From Candidatus Aenigmatarchaeota archaeon (GTDB lineage Archaea > Aenigmatarchaeota > Aenigmatarchaeia > Aenigmatarchaeales > Aenigmatarchaeaceae), in assembly GCA_028715225.1 (NCBI GenBank), contig JAQUSH010000041.1, forward strand, positions 1 to 5,955: a DNA stretch of 5,955 nucleotides, given 5' to 3'. The notes under the pieces were generated by a model, which searched no databases, was not told where the DNA came from, and saw nothing but the letters and a program-made list of their open reading frames with translations. This document shows positions 1 through 5,792 of the stretch, piece after piece (the stretch's first letter is position 1; every line of letters begins with the position of its first letter). The position numbers were made by a program, and so were the translations under genes.

Positions 1-2
1 GA

Positions 3-80
3 ATACGTCTGCTTGCTTTTTATTGTACGGAAAAGGAGGCACAAGTTTATAAAAATAATGTTCGGAGGTTGATAGAATGA
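3..80 (+). CDS. C-terminal end of an upstream phage gene (partial, 25 codons visible)
   Basis: Only the last 25 residues and the stop of this gene are visible; it enters from the left edge. The reading frame starting at base 3 stays open to a TGA at 78-80, which overlaps the next ATG (77-79) as ATGA, a common arrangement for translationally coupled genes. The visible peptide contains FYCTEKEAQ and ends in RRLIE. In siphophage gene order a distal tail (Dit) protein often sits just before the tail endopeptidase gene, so that is the expected identity, but nothing in these 25 residues proves it. The last 13 residues after Lys-Glu may not be native: they are encoded by DNA that looks like the left end of the inserted endonuclease cassette. 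The other forward frames close at 50-52 and 70-72 and are less well coupled to the next gene, but frame choice is uncertain. Confidence 0.5.
   Translation: MRLLAFYCTEKEAQVYKNNVRRLIE
64..73 (+). promoter_or_regulatory. Ribosome binding site of the endonuclease gene
   Basis: GGAGG at 64-68 lies 8 bases before the ATG at 77, and the stretch to 73 matches the extended anti-Shine-Dalgarno complement with one extra T. It supports the ATG at 77 as the start. The site lies inside the end of the upstream gene. Confidence 0.75.
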
Positions 81-1255
81 GAAAAGAAGAAAAATTGTTG
101 TGGAATAATTGTCCTGAAATTGCTAGATTATTAAAATATCCAGAAAGAGGATACGAACTTACTTATGGAAGTGCTAAAGAAGAAATTTTTATTTGCCCAA
201 ATTGCGAATATGAAAAGTCCTATAAGATATATGATATAGTTGCCAGAAATTTTTCTTGCCCAAGATGTGGAGATGGAATTAGTTATCCTAATAAATTGGC
301 TTTTGCTTTATTAGAGCAACTAAATGTAGAGTTTATATTTGAATATAATCCTGATTGGATAAAACCAAAAAGATACGATTTCTATTTTGAATTAAATAAT
401 GCAAAATATATATTAGAAATGGATGGTATATTTCATAAAAATGATAAAAAAACAATAGAAACTGATAAATTTAAAAATAAAATTGCCCGAAAGAATGATA
501 TAACTATTATAAGAATTAATTGTGATATATCAGATTTAGAGTTTATAGCAACTCAAATCTTAAATAGTAAATTATCAGTTTTATTTAATTTAAACAATAT
601 TGATTGGGTAAAATGTCATAATTCAGCTATTAATAGTAGTCTAGTTAAAATGGCGTGTAATTATTGGAATGATATTGAAAATACACAAATAATAGCAAAT
701 ATAATGAAATTAAGCAAATGTACAGTCATAAAATATTTAAAACGAGGGGTTAAGTTAGGATGGTGTAATTATAACCCAAAAGAAGAAATGAAAAAAAGCG
801 GTATGCTGAGTGTAAAGAGACGCAATAAACCAGTTGTGCAATTAACTTTGAATGGTAAACCAATAAAGATATGGAATAGCATAAAAGAGGCTGGAAATAC
901 ATTGGGAATTAGTTGTTCTCACATTGCAATGTGTTGTAAAAAAGTATATAGATATAAATCAGCAGGAGGATTTCAATGGTTATATAAATGTGAATATGAC
1001 CAAAACAAAGAATTAGAATATGTTTATAGAGATCGTAGGGGTAAATATAATAAAAGACAAATAGTTCAGTTAAACTTAAACCATAAATTATTAAAACAGT
1101 GGAATAGTATTATTGAAGCAGAAAGAACGTTGAATATAAGTAATATCGGTTATTGTTGTCAAGGTAAATATAACACTGCCGGTGGCTTCAAATGGATGTA
1201 TCTTAAAGATTACAAGCAATACATAAATAATAGTAAGGAGGTGATCCCAACCTAA
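77..1255 (+). CDS. Free-standing homing endonuclease: zinc ribbon, Vsr/DUF559-like nuclease, HTH, two NUMOD1-type repeats
   Basis: Predicted site-specific DNA endonuclease that spreads itself into related phages. Residues 40-64 hold two CxxC pairs (CPNC, CPRC), a zinc ribbon. Residues 66-120 follow the pattern of very-short-patch-repair-like nucleases (DUF559/Vsr and the EDxHD homing family of I-Bth0305I): helix SYPNKLAFALLEQL, then RYDF with D101, then LEMDGIFH with E114, D116 and H120 as likely metal-binding or catalytic residues. Residues 176-238 look like a helix-turn-helix region (ACNYWN near 193, YLKRGVKLGWCNYNP near 220-234). Residues 251-308 and 327-382 are two NUMOD1-type DNA-binding repeats ending in AGGFQWLY and AGGFKWMY. 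ATG 77 has a good ribosome binding site. The gene ends with TAA directly before the next ATG and in the same frame. Its last residues KEVIPT are encoded by the tail gene's ribosome binding site. Class assignment is strong; which residues are catalytic and what site it cuts are inference. Confidence 0.88.
   Translation: MRKEEKLLWNNCPEIARLLKYPERGYELTYGSAKEEIFICPNCEYEKSYKIYDIVARNFSCPRCGDGISYPNKLAFALLEQLNVEFIFEYNPDWIKPKRYDFYFELNNAKYILEMDGIFHKNDKKTIETDKFKNKIARKNDITIIRINCDISDLEFIATQILNSKLSVLFNLNNIDWVKCHNSAINSSLVKMACNYWNDIENTQIIANIMKLSKCTVIKYLKRGVKLGWCNYNPKEEMKKSGMLSVKRRNKPVVQLTLNGKPIKIWNSIKEAGNTLGISCSHIAMCCKKVYRYKSAGGFQWLYKCEYDQNKELEYVYRDRRGKYNKRQIVQLNLNHKLLKQWNSIIEAERTLNISNIGYCCQGKYNTAGGFKWMYLKDYKQYINNSKEVIPT
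827..1000 (+). repeat. NUMOD1-type DNA-binding repeat, copy 1 (coding)
   Basis: Encodes residues 251-308 of the endonuclease. It runs from a beta strand (VVQLTLNGKPIKIWNS) into a helix-turn-helix (IKEAGNTLGIS, then SHIAMCC) and closes with SAGGFQWLY. This order matches NUMOD1 modules found in homing endonucleases, where they contact DNA. It is related to the second copy at 1055-1222. Confidence 0.75.
1055..1222 (+). repeat. NUMOD1-type DNA-binding repeat, copy 2 (coding, shortened turn)
   Basis: Encodes residues 327-382 of the endonuclease, with IVQLNLNHKLLKQWNS, IIEAERTLNIS, NIGYCC and TAGGFKWMY matching copy 1 in order. Compared with copy 1 it lacks about three residues between the two helices (LNISNIGYCC against LGISCSHIAMCC) and one before TAGGF. 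The recognition-helix turn may therefore be degenerate. Confidence 0.7.
1235..1247 (+). promoter_or_regulatory. Extended ribosome binding site of the tail protein gene
   Basis: AAGGAGGTGATCC is complementary over 13 bases to the 16S rRNA 3' end of Bacillota, an unusually long match. Its GGAGG ends 14 bases before the ATG at 1256, longer than the usual 7-9, while the end of the full pairing region is 8 bases away. The site lies inside the endonuclease gene, so translation of the endonuclease crosses it. It is also read there as the Lys-Glu-Val-Ile codons of KEVIPT. Confidence 0.85.
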
Positions 1256-4225
1256 ATGGACTTCCCAACAATTGATTTAAATAGAAACCCTCCCCATCCA
1301 AGATTAAGTATAGCAAAACCTAACAAAGCAGTGATCGGGGTTTTAAAAGAAGCATATGATATTATTTTTAATCCCAAACTTGGTGGTGTCAATCAACTTT
1401 CTTTTAAGATTCCCGTAGAACTTGATCTTAATAATCAATTAGTAACCAATCCCAATATTGATAAAATTAAATTTCGTTATTTAATTAAATTTGAAATATC
1501 TGATTTAAATTATACCGAATGGTTTATAGTCATTAACCCTCAAGAAAAAGCAGAAGAAGATGCAATATATAAAGAATATATTTGTTACTCGTTAGCTCAC
1601 GAACTTTCTAATAAAATAATTAGAAGTTATTCTGGCGAAAGTCTTAATGCAACTGAAGTTTTAACAGAAGTTGTTGTTGCTAATTCAACTTGGACGTTAG
1701 ATTATATAGATGCAACTTTTGATTTACGCTATCGCCAATTTGATGTTTCACAGTCCTCTATACTCGATTTTCTTTTAAACAATGTTTCCGAAGCATTTAA
1801 TGCACTAATTATTTTTAATACTGTAACCCGTAAGATATCGCTCTATCAACCTCAGAATTATGGGTTAGACAAAGGTTTAACACTTAATTATGGTCAGTAT
1901 TTAAAGGATGTTTCTACGCAGTTAGACCATACAAATTTTTGCACTCGTTTGCGCCCGTTTGGACGCGAAGGTATTGGAATTCAACGCCTGACACCAACCG
2001 GATCAAACTATGTTGAAAATTTTGATATATTTATGGATGGATTTGAGCAAGATGAATATGGAAATGTTTTATCTTCTGCATTATATTTTAGTGACAATTT
2101 GGCAAAAGCTCAAACATTATACGAAGAATTATTGGAAATAAAACAAGGTGAATTTGATGCTTTATTAGCTAGTAAAACGTCTTTGCAATCAGATTTAGCA
2201 ACAAAAACAAGCGAATGGAACGATCTTTATACTGAATTACTTGTAATTTTAGATTCTATAGATGTTAAGCAGGCAAACGGAGAAGATGTATCTGCATTAA
2301 TTATACAAAGAGATGCTAAACAGGCAGAAATAGATGTGGTTGAAGGCGAAATTGATACTATAAATTCTCAAATTGATGATATAGATGATGATATAGCAAT
2401 TCTTAATGATGCGGTGTCCCTCGAAAATAATTTTACTGCGGCGGAGATCTTAGAAAGAGACACATTTATTATTGAAAAAATATATGAAAATCAACACATT
2501 TATGATGATGAAGATCTTTATGAATTAGCAATAGAAAAATTAGACGAATTAAAATCACCTCCTATTGTTGTTGATATTGATATTATTGACTTTACTAAAA
2601 TAGTGGAGTGCCAATTAGATTGGGATAAATTAAATTTACAATTAGGGGATATTGTTCGAGTAAGACATCCTAAATTAAATTTATTAATTGAAGCTAAAGT
2701 TATTGAAGCAACAATAAATTATGAGACAGAAGAAATTAATTTGATTATTGCCAATATAAAAGATTTAACAGATCAGGATAAGATACTTTCTGAATTAAAT
2801 AAATCTTTTCATTCTTCTACTACCGTAAACATGTCTCGCGTTAGATGGGACGGTATCGAAGACGTTGAAAACAGCGTTCAAAGTATTTTAAATGAAACTT
2901 GGGAAGCCGCTAATATACCCCTTTCTGCTGCTGTAGAAGGAAGTTTAATGGTCGATGGGAGAGGTTTAACTTCTATTAATCATGCTCCGCCTATTGTACC
3001 CACCACTAAAGGTTTAAGAATATTACACGGATCATTAATTACAACTTCAGATGGTTTTAATACTGCAAGCGTAGCTGTAACTGGGGATGGCGTGTACGCC
3101 CAACGCCTTATTGGACAGATTATCGCTTCTATAAATCTTACTATCACAAATACGGCAGGTAATTTTTTTGTAGATAAAGATGGTGTAACCATAGAAGATA
3201 TGGACCTCACCATCACCCGTACAGGCAACACCAGCCGCATTCTAGCCAACGCAACCGATGGTTTCAAAATACAAAAATATGTAACTGATTCTTGGGTAGA
3301 TAAACTGTATGCTGACGTTGATGGCAACTTAATTCTTGCCGGAGAACTAAACGCCGCAACGGGAACTTTTGCGGGACTAGTCCGTGGCGGAAGCATTAAA
3401 ATTGGCGGCACCCTTGAAGAACCAGTTTTTGAGGTTGATGAAGATGGTAACGTATATGCTACTTCAGGAACCTTCGGCGGCTTAGTGCGTGGCGGAAGTA
3501 TCAAAATCGGCGGAACCCTCGAATCGCCAGTATTTGAAGTAGACACCCTCGGCAACCTTTATGCCCTATCGGGCGAATTTAGCGGTTCGCTGGACATTGG
3601 AAACGGTAGTTTTGTCGTAGACGTAGATGGTAATTTATGGGCTGGATATTCTGAATACGGTTATTTTCATGTCCCACACGATGCCGATGGTGTATTTAAT
3701 AAATTCCGCAATCCCCTCCACGATTATGATGCGGCCCGTTGGAAGTATGACAACTCCAACTATATTTTCCAAAATGAAGATTACTTTACTGTTTTCTTTA
3801 GTGGCCTTGGTAAGTTCCGGCTTTATGCTAACGGAGATGCTAGGGTATACAACAATTTATATGTAGACGGCAATATCTTCTGGGGTGAAGGTGAGGACAC
3901 CGGCGAATTACCGCCGGGGGGTGCACCAGGCGGAACTACTATTGATGAATTTTTGGAATACGGAATATTTGAATATGATGATGAAGGTGTGCAGTTAGAT
4001 TTCGTGCAAGAATACACCGAAGAACCCTTAATTCATATAACTCTGCAAGCTGATTCTCTTCCTGTGGCATTAGATACTTCAACTTTTATTATGGCGGCAG
4101 AGCATGTAATAGATAACGACAACTATGTAGGTGTAAAAGCAATTCCTGTTGGGACAAGTGTGCCAGCGACACTAACGGGAACTAAAGTTGCTATTTCTGC
4201 TGTGTGTAAGGGGGTAGCGTCATAA
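1256..4225 (+). CDS. Phage tail-tip protein, prophage tail endopeptidase (Tal)-like, 989 aa
   Basis: Likely the tail-associated hub protein at the tip of a siphophage tail, which in this family (phage minor structural protein N-terminal region / prophage endopeptidase tail) contacts and helps breach the cell envelope. Residues 22-280 fit the hub domain: IIFNPKLGGVNQLSFKIP near 36-53, EWFIVINPQEK near 88-98, YICYSLAHELSNK near 108-120, and CTRLRPFGREG near 229-239. Residues 281-432 are a long acidic coiled coil. Residues 433-500 resume the hub fold (LQLGDIVRVRHPKLN near 461-475). Residues 560-700 are a beta-rich neck with AVTGDGVYAQ. Residues 707-776 are two 35-residue tandem repeats, followed by more DGN-type beta hairpins to about 874, a linker PPGGAPGG (886-893), and a final small domain 895-989. 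No protease active site can be pointed to. It starts at ATG 1256 right after the endonuclease stop and ends inside the next start (TAATG). From about 3190 to 4000 the DNA is richer in G and C. Confidence 0.88.
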   Translation: MDFPTIDLNRNPPHPRLSIAKPNKAVIGVLKEAYDIIFNPKLGGVNQLSFKIPVELDLNNQLVTNPNIDKIKFRYLIKFEISDLNYTEWFIVINPQEKAEEDAIYKEYICYSLAHELSNKIIRSYSGESLNATEVLTEVVVANSTWTLDYIDATFDLRYRQFDVSQSSILDFLLNNVSEAFNALIIFNTVTRKISLYQPQNYGLDKGLTLNYGQYLKDVSTQLDHTNFCTRLRPFGREGIGIQRLTPTGSNYVENFDIFMDGFEQDEYGNVLSSALYFSDNLAKAQTLYEELLEIKQGEFDALLASKTSLQSDLATKTSEWNDLYTELLVILDSIDVKQANGEDVSALIIQRDAKQAEIDVVEGEIDTINSQIDDIDDDIAILNDAVSLENNFTAAEILERDTFIIEKIYENQHIYDDEDLYELAIEKLDELKSPPIVVDIDIIDFTKIVECQLDWDKLNLQLGDIVRVRHPKLNLLIEAKVIEATINYETEEINLIIANIKDLTDQDKILSELNKSFHSSTTVNMSRVRWDGIEDVENSVQSILNETWEAANIPLSAAVEGSLMVDGRGLTSINHAPPIVPTTKGLRILHGSLITTSDGFNTASVAVTGDGVYAQRLIGQIIASINLTITNTAGNFFVDKDGVTIEDMDLTITRTGNTSRILANATDGFKIQKYVTDSWVDKLYADVDGNLILAGELNAATGTFAGLVRGGSIKIGGTLEEPVFEVDEDGNVYATSGTFGGLVRGGSIKIGGTLESPVFEVDTLGNLYALSGEFSGSLDIGNGSFVVDVDGNLWAGYSEYGYFHVPHDADGVFNKFRNPLHDYDAARWKYDNSNYIFQNEDYFTVFFSGLGKFRLYANGDARVYNNLYVDGNIFWGEGEDTGELPPGGAPGGTTIDEFLEYGIFEYDDEGVQLDFVQEYTEEPLIHITLQADSLPVALDTSTFIMAAEHVIDNDNYVGVKAIPVGTSVPATLTGTKVAISAVCKGVAS
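2096..2551 (+). other. Coiled-coil segment within the tail protein
   Basis: Encodes residues 281-432. Leucine, isoleucine and valine recur at heptad-like spacing among Glu, Asp, Lys and Gln residues (for example LYEELLEIKQGEFDALLASK near 288-307, then IDVVEGEIDTINSQIDDIDD near 359-378). It is read as a helical coiled coil interrupting the hub domain. A short break NGEDVSAL near 341-348 suggests an antiparallel hairpin of two helices rather than one rod. The structure is inferred from residue pattern only. Confidence 0.65.
3374..3478 (+). repeat. 35-residue tandem repeat, copy 1 (coding)
   Basis: Encodes residues 707-741 of the tail protein, beginning GLVRGGSIKIGGTLE and containing PVFEVD, GN, YA and SG. 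Copy 2 follows with no spacer at a period of exactly 105 bases. By hand alignment 28 of 35 residues are identical, but 35 of 105 bases differ. Confidence 0.9.
3479..3583 (+). repeat. 35-residue tandem repeat, copy 2 (coding)
   Basis: Encodes residues 742-776, the second copy of the GLVRGGSIKIGGTLE unit. Partial relatives of its end (DGN plus a hydrophobic residue) occur before and after at residues 689-692, 791-794 and 871-874, so the pair sits in a longer series of beta-hairpin units. Confidence 0.9.
3900..3921 (+). other. GC-rich hairpin and six-G run encoding the PPGGAPGG linker start
   Basis: CCGGCG (3900-3905) and CGCCGG (3912-3917) are a perfect 6-base inverted repeat with a 6-base loop, running into GGGGGG (3916-3921). 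It lies in the tail gene where a Pro/Gly hinge separates the repeat region from the C-terminal domain. No T-tract follows, so it is not a terminator. Most likely it is just a by-product of Pro and Gly codons. Confidence 0.5.
4208..4214 (+). promoter_or_regulatory. Ribosome binding site of the GLUG-repeat gene
   Basis: AAGGGGG lies 10 bases before the ATG at 4225, within the last codons of the tail protein gene. It supports this start together with the TAATG stop-start overlap, which suggests that ribosomes finishing the tail gene re-initiate on the next one. Confidence 0.6.
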
Positions 4226-5337
4226 TGACATTGAGTGGTTCAGGGACAGAAGGAGATCCTTATCAAGTATGGACGGCAAGTGATTTGGATGAGGTTAGGA
4301 ATTATCCAAGTGCTTATTTTTTGCAGAAAGCAAATATTGATTTGAGTGAATATGCGAATTGGGAGCCTATAGGAGCATGGGGGAGTCCTTTTACTGGCAA
4401 TTATGATGGTGGTAATTTTACAATTAGTAATTTAACTATTTTTAGAAGCACATCGAGCTATATAGGATTGTTTGGATATACAAATAATCCTGTTTTTAAT
4501 AATATCCACTTAACTAGCATAAATGTAACGGGAAACTGGTTAGTTGGCGGATTAGTTGGTTATAATAGATATAATATTAGTATTAATAATTGTTCTGTAT
4601 ATGGAAGTGTTGAAGATTTATATGATGGAGAAGTAGGTTTACTAGCAGGAAGACTTGAAAGGTATTCTTCTGGTTATACAACAACTGTTAGTAATTGTTT
4701 TTCGGAAGGTACTGTTAAGGGTATATATGCTTTAGGAGGTTTAATTGGTCGTTTATGGAATGATGCAACAATTAATCAATGTTTCTCAAAAGCAAACGTA
4801 ATTTATACAAGTTCCTCTACATATTATGGTTATTTTGGTGGGCTTATAGGGCAAATTGCCAGTACAACAATAAAAAATTGCTATGCTACTGGAAGTGTTT
4901 ATGGATGCGAACAAGTAGGAGGTTTAATAGGATATGCTAGTAGTGTAATTGTAGAAAATTGCTATTCAATTGGAAGCGTTTCTGGTAATGGAGAATATGA
5001 TATTCGTGGATTAATTGGGTATAAAAGTGGAACTGTGACTAATTGTTATTATAATAGCGAAACATCCGGTCAATCTGATACCGGAAATGGCGAACCTCGT
5101 ACAACTGCTCAAATGACGTATCCTTATGCTTCTCATATCGATGGTACTTATGTAGATTGGGATTTTTCAACTGTTTGGGCACATGATACAAGCGGCACCA
5201 TTAATAATCGTTATCCTTATCTATTATGGTATGCACCCGCTCCCAGATTCAGAAGGTTAACCTACAAAGTTCCTTATAAAGATGAATCTAATAATATTTA
5301 CTATGCTATCGTAAGGCCAGTTAGACCTACTTCTTAA
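4225..5337 (+). CDS. GLUG-repeat beta-solenoid protein, candidate tail receptor-binding protein
   Basis: A 370-residue protein with a start typical of GLUG-repeat proteins: GTEGDPYQVWTASDLDEV (8-25), ANIDLSEYANWEPIG (36-50), FTGNYDGGNFTISNLTI (56-72). About seven GLUG-type turns follow, at residues 81 (GLFG), 108 (GGLVG), 138 (GLLAG), 171, 205, 232 (GGLIG each) and 261 (RGLIG), most followed by an NC(Y/F/S)..G(S/T)V strand. The usual closing segment is present (PRTTAQM at 291-297, VDWDFSTVWAHD at 310-321, YPYLLW at 330-335). A basic C-terminal tail 339-370 follows. GLUG repeats are known in surface adhesins, but here there is no signal peptide, transmembrane segment or wall anchor, and the gene sits inside a tail operon overlapping the tail-tip gene by one base. 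I infer a tail fibre, receptor-binding or tail-spike-like component that folds as a beta-solenoid. No catalytic residues are evident. Confidence 0.85.
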   Translation: MTLSGSGTEGDPYQVWTASDLDEVRNYPSAYFLQKANIDLSEYANWEPIGAWGSPFTGNYDGGNFTISNLTIFRSTSSYIGLFGYTNNPVFNNIHLTSINVTGNWLVGGLVGYNRYNISINNCSVYGSVEDLYDGEVGLLAGRLERYSSGYTTTVSNCFSEGTVKGIYALGGLIGRLWNDATINQCFSKANVIYTSSSTYYGYFGGLIGQIASTTIKNCYATGSVYGCEQVGGLIGYASSVIVENCYSIGSVSGNGEYDIRGLIGYKSGTVTNCYYNSETSGQSDTGNGEPRTTAQMTYPYASHIDGTYVDWDFSTVWAHDTSGTINNRYPYLLWYAPAPRFRRLTYKVPYKDESNNIYYAIVRPVRPTS

Positions 5338-5347
5338 AATTTGAATG

Positions 5348-5355
5348 AAAGGGTG
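5348..5355 (+). promoter_or_regulatory. Ribosome binding site of the DUF1617-like gene
   Basis: AAAGGGTG lies 5 bases before the ATG at 5361 (GGG is 7 bases away), inside the 23-base gap after the GLUG gene. The gap is too short to hold a promoter or terminator, so the gene is probably read from the same transcript. Confidence 0.7.
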
Positions 5356-5360
5356 TTTTT

Positions 5361-5792
5361 ATGCAAATATGTCTCAAATTAGGGGATATATATACTATAT
5401 TTGAATCCTTTAATAAAGTTGTAGAGAGACTAAGTAAATTAGATAATGTGCCTATAAAACTAAATTATAAGTTTGCAAAATTATATAATGCAATACAACA
5501 AGAGTATTTAAAAATAGTCGAGCAACAAGAAAAACTTATTAATAAGTATGGCGTAAAAGATGCGAAGGGCAAGTTGATTGTTGAAGAAGATCAAGGAAGC
5601 AAGAAGCAAAAAACAAAGATAAAAGAAGATAAAATTGAGGATTATAAGAAAGAATTATATGATTTATTTACTTTGGATGTGGAAATAAAATATCTTCCTA
5701 TTTACTTAAAGGAACTTTGCTTTGAGGGGTTTTCTTTAACTATGGGAGAAATGACAGTATTGCAGAGGTTTATTGAAGAAGAAGGTGAGTAA
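5361..5792 (+). CDS. DUF1617-like phage protein of unknown function, 143 aa
   Basis: A small, highly charged, mostly helical protein with no signal peptide or membrane segment. Residues 34-64 (LNYKFAKLYNAIQQEY, then EKLINKYG) followed by a KDAKGKLIV turn (66-74), a charged Lys/Glu-rich stretch (75-98) and a C-terminal part ending SLTMGEMTVLQRFIEEE (125-141) match my memory of the DUF1617 family: small proteins of Bacillota siphophages, often encoded near tail genes, with no established function. The N-terminal 30 residues are less typical. The start at 5361 is supported by the ribosome binding site just upstream. The end overlaps the following reading frame by 8 bases. The family match is by eye and moderate. 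A role as a small tail accessory or assembly protein is only suggested by position. Confidence 0.7.
   Translation: MQICLKLGDIYTIFESFNKVVERLSKLDNVPIKLNYKFAKLYNAIQQEYLKIVEQQEKLINKYGVKDAKGKLIVEEDQGSKKQKTKIKEDKIEDYKKELYDLFTLDVEIKYLPIYLKELCFEGFSLTMGEMTVLQRFIEEEGE

Larger units (their letters stand above)
33..1234 (+). mobile_element. Candidate homing-endonuclease cassette inserted between tail genes
   Basis: The segment carrying the endonuclease gene is bounded by the 7-mer AAGGAGG at 33-39 and 1235-1241. The right copy begins the strong ribosome binding site of the tail gene. The left copy looks like the same site but has no ATG, GTG or TTG within normal spacing. Both copies are read in the same codon phase, as Lys-Glu, in the upstream gene and at the end of the endonuclease. 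Deleting 33-1234 would give an upstream gene ending in EKEVIPT, followed directly by the tail gene ATG. The repeats are seen directly; that they mark an insertion point is inference. Shine-Dalgarno-like 7-mers are common in phage genomes, so coincidence is possible, and the exact ends could differ by several bases. Confidence 0.4.

Noticed and set aside
2..52. Alternative frame for the upstream gene, ending TAA at 50-52
   Set aside because: Possible, but the frame ending at 78-80 gives an ATGA overlap with the endonuclease start and matches the codon phase of the right-hand AAGGAGG copy. I kept that one at moderate confidence.
31..72. AAAAGGAGG followed by ATG at 58 as a tiny gene
   Set aside because: The spacing to the ATG is 18 bases and the product would be four residues (MFGG), so it is not a credible gene.
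77..1255. Endonuclease as part of a group I intron or intein
   Set aside because: It lies between genes with its own start and stop. I see no intein splice motifs, and there is no room around it for an intron core.
2980..3555. Open frame of 191 codons on the minus strand
   Set aside because: It lies antisense to the tail gene where the DNA is GC-richer, has a Ser/Pro/Arg-rich low-complexity translation that mirrors the repeats, and shows no independent family features.
3627..3866. 79-codon open frame in another forward frame
   Set aside because: It sits wholly within the well-supported tail protein gene; the Met-rich, hydrophobic translation looks like an off-frame reading.
3823..4017. 64-codon minus-strand open frame
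   Set aside because: It is antisense to the tail gene, and its Ser/Pro-rich content comes from the PPGG linker region read backwards.
5065..5085. Inverted repeat TCCGGT / ACCGGA as a terminator
   Set aside because: It is a 6-base stem with a 9-base loop in the middle of the GLUG gene and has no T-tract.
4225..5337. GLUG protein as a secreted cellular adhesin
   Set aside because: It has no signal peptide, membrane segment or wall-sorting motif, and its gene overlaps a tail-tip gene.
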